Shown here in pieces: positions 6,637 to 7,716 of a stretch of DNA of 7,716 nucleotides. The stretch's first letter is position 1. Every line of letters begins with the position of its first letter. The position numbers and the translations under genes are program-made. A model generated the notes under the pieces. The model saw only the letters and a list, made by a program, of their open reading frames with translations, had not been told where the DNA came from and did not search any database. Source of the DNA: Bacteroidetes bacterium SW_11_45_7 (lineage in GTDB: Bacteria; Bacteroidota; Bacteroidia; Chitinophagales; SW-11-45-7); NCBI GenBank assembly GCA_003022985.1, contig PXTV01000041.1, positions 1 through 7,716 of the forward strand. Direction: 5' to 3'.

Positions 6637-7716
6637 ATGACTATCCTGCTATCCGTCTTGTATGTGCTGCTTTTAAGCATCCTTTTACTAAGCATCAGTT
6701 GGTTCCGTGTTCACCATCTATCCAGAATCCAGCTTGTTATTCTGTTCCTGGTAAAAATAGGATTTGGCACAGCGCTAACGTTGATCTACACCTATCATTA
6801 CACAGACCGCTCCAAACAGGATATCTATAAGTATTTCGATGACAGTAAGCCCCTCTACGATGCGTTCAGTCAAAATACGGTGCATTACTTACAGCTCGTC
6901 ACAGGGATCAATGATGATGATCCGGCACTGAAGCAATACCTCAAGCAAACCGAACACTGGTATCGATCCGAACAAGATATTTTCACAAGTAACCGTCCCC
7001 TGATTCGTTTTAATGCTGTTTTCCGGCTTATTTCAGGAGGAAGTATTTACGTGCATACCATCTTCATGTGTTTTCTCTCGTTATGTGGCTTGATTGCCAT
7101 TTTCAAATTGCTTTCCCCCCATTTTCAACACAGGAAACGCGAGTTGATCTTCAGCATCTTCCTGTTACCATCTGTCCTGTTCTGGGGGTCCGGCTTGCTA
7201 AAAGAAGGGCTGATTCTATTTAGCTTAGGCATTTTAATCTATTCCTTCCACAAAATCCTCAAACAATCTTTTACAATACGCCACTTAGTAGCATTTTTAC
7301 TCGGCACTTCCATCCTCGTTTCCATTAAACTTTATGTCTTTGCCGCATTAGCTCCGGCCCTGCTCGGCCAGGCATTGTTCTTTCGATTGGGCAAAGAACG
7401 CCCTCTTTTCTATCACTTCGTTGCTTTAACAGTGATTGCTTTTTTGGTCTTTCTTATACCACGTGTGATCCCCATGCCAACTGCATCGGAGTTGATTGCC
7501 GGGAAAAATGACCAATTCATCGAATTAGCCAGGAAAGAAAATGCCGGCAGTTTCATTGAAGGCCAGCAACTTGAGCCCAATGTTGGGAGCCTATTAACTG
7601 CTGTACCTGCTGCTCTTACCAATACGTTTTTACGGCCATTTATTCTAACAGCAGATGGCTTATTTCAAAAAGCAATTGCCCTGGAAAACCTCCTTATTTA
7701 CCTTATCCTGTTACTG
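6637..7716 (+). CDS. Multi-pass membrane protein, possible polysaccharide polymerase/glycosyltransferase-like, partial
   Basis: The ATG at 6637 opens 360 codons that run off the right edge, so the C-terminus is missing. An in-frame TGA lies one codon upstream (6631-6633), making this the first possible start; no Shine-Dalgarno motif is visible. Hydrophobic segments lie at about 2-22, 31-53, 136-158, 169-184, 190-205, 216-248, 258-276 and 350-360. A large loop at about 54-132 is rich in aromatic and acidic residues (DIYKYFDDSKPLYDAF, EHWYRSEQDIF) and ends with RPLIRFNAVFRL. The segment SVLFWGSGLLKEGL (179-192) is a distinctive motif that I associate with uncharacterised Bacteroidota membrane proteins in polysaccharide loci. 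A second soluble stretch lies at 281-315. The neighbouring flippase and the membrane/loop layout suggest a Wzy-like or GT-C-like role, but I recognise no catalytic signature, so the function is open. Confidence 0.78.
   Translation, partial: MTILLSVLYVLLLSILLLSISWFRVHHLSRIQLVILFLVKIGFGTALTLIYTYHYTDRSKQDIYKYFDDSKPLYDAFSQNTVHYLQLVTGINDDDPALKQYLKQTEHWYRSEQDIFTSNRPLIRFNAVFRLISGGSIYVHTIFMCFLSLCGLIAIFKLLSPHFQHRKRELIFSIFLLPSVLFWGSGLLKEGLILFSLGILIYSFHKILKQSFTIRHLVAFLLGTSILVSIKLYVFAALAPALLGQALFFRLGKERPLFYHFVALTVIAFLVFLIPRVIPMPTASELIAGKNDQFIELARKENAGSFIEGQQLEPNVGSLLTAVPAALTNTFLRPFILTADGLFQKAIALENLLIYLILLL

Overview
The window looks like a chromosomal stretch from a Bacteroidota bacterium, probably a Cytophagia- or Chitinophagia-like lineage. 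The evidence is a lipocalin-like lipoprotein with an LSSC lipobox, start regions with little or no Shine-Dalgarno signal, perfect TAnnTTTG (Bacteroidota -7) elements, and protein families and sequence styles typical of that phylum. This placement rests on sequence character only, and no 16S or marker gene is present.

Left part, minus strand (1-2459). Reading leftward, a small DUF423 inner-membrane protein gene (2459-2064) is followed after 52 bp by an M32 (Taq-type) metallocarboxypeptidase gene (2011-594). After 97 bp comes a lipoprotein gene that runs off the left edge (496-1). The peptidase has all its zinc and catalytic motifs but is broken near its N-terminus. A frame change falls exactly where about 25-30 family residues are missing, so I call it a pseudogene or an assembly error.

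Middle, plus strand (2621-5251). A large exported protein of 876 residues has an N-terminal hydrophobic signal or anchor. Two tandem copies of a DUF3352-like module of about 240 residues follow. The C-terminal third carries eight evenly spaced PQQ/BamB-like beta-propeller repeats. It is divergent from the DUF423 gene. Two back-to-back -7 elements lie at 2592-2607, one for each strand, although only the plus-strand one sits close to its gene.

Right part (5258-7716). A Wzx-like MOP-superfamily polysaccharide flippase lies on the minus strand, convergent with the 876-residue protein gene and only 6 bp from it. It is divergent from a plus-strand gene for a multi-pass membrane protein that runs off the right edge. 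Those two probably belong to the edge of a cell-surface polysaccharide locus: the flippase would translocate lipid-linked repeat units, and the membrane protein may be a polymerase- or glycosyltransferase-like partner. That last role is inference.

There is no gene-free stretch over 300 bases; the largest gap is about 160 bp (2460-2620). I saw no rRNA, tRNA, CRISPR array, insertion sequence or defence system. Nothing here is convincingly a new biological system. The most unusual items are the duplicated-module/propeller protein, the decayed peptidase, and the odd start region of the flippase gene.
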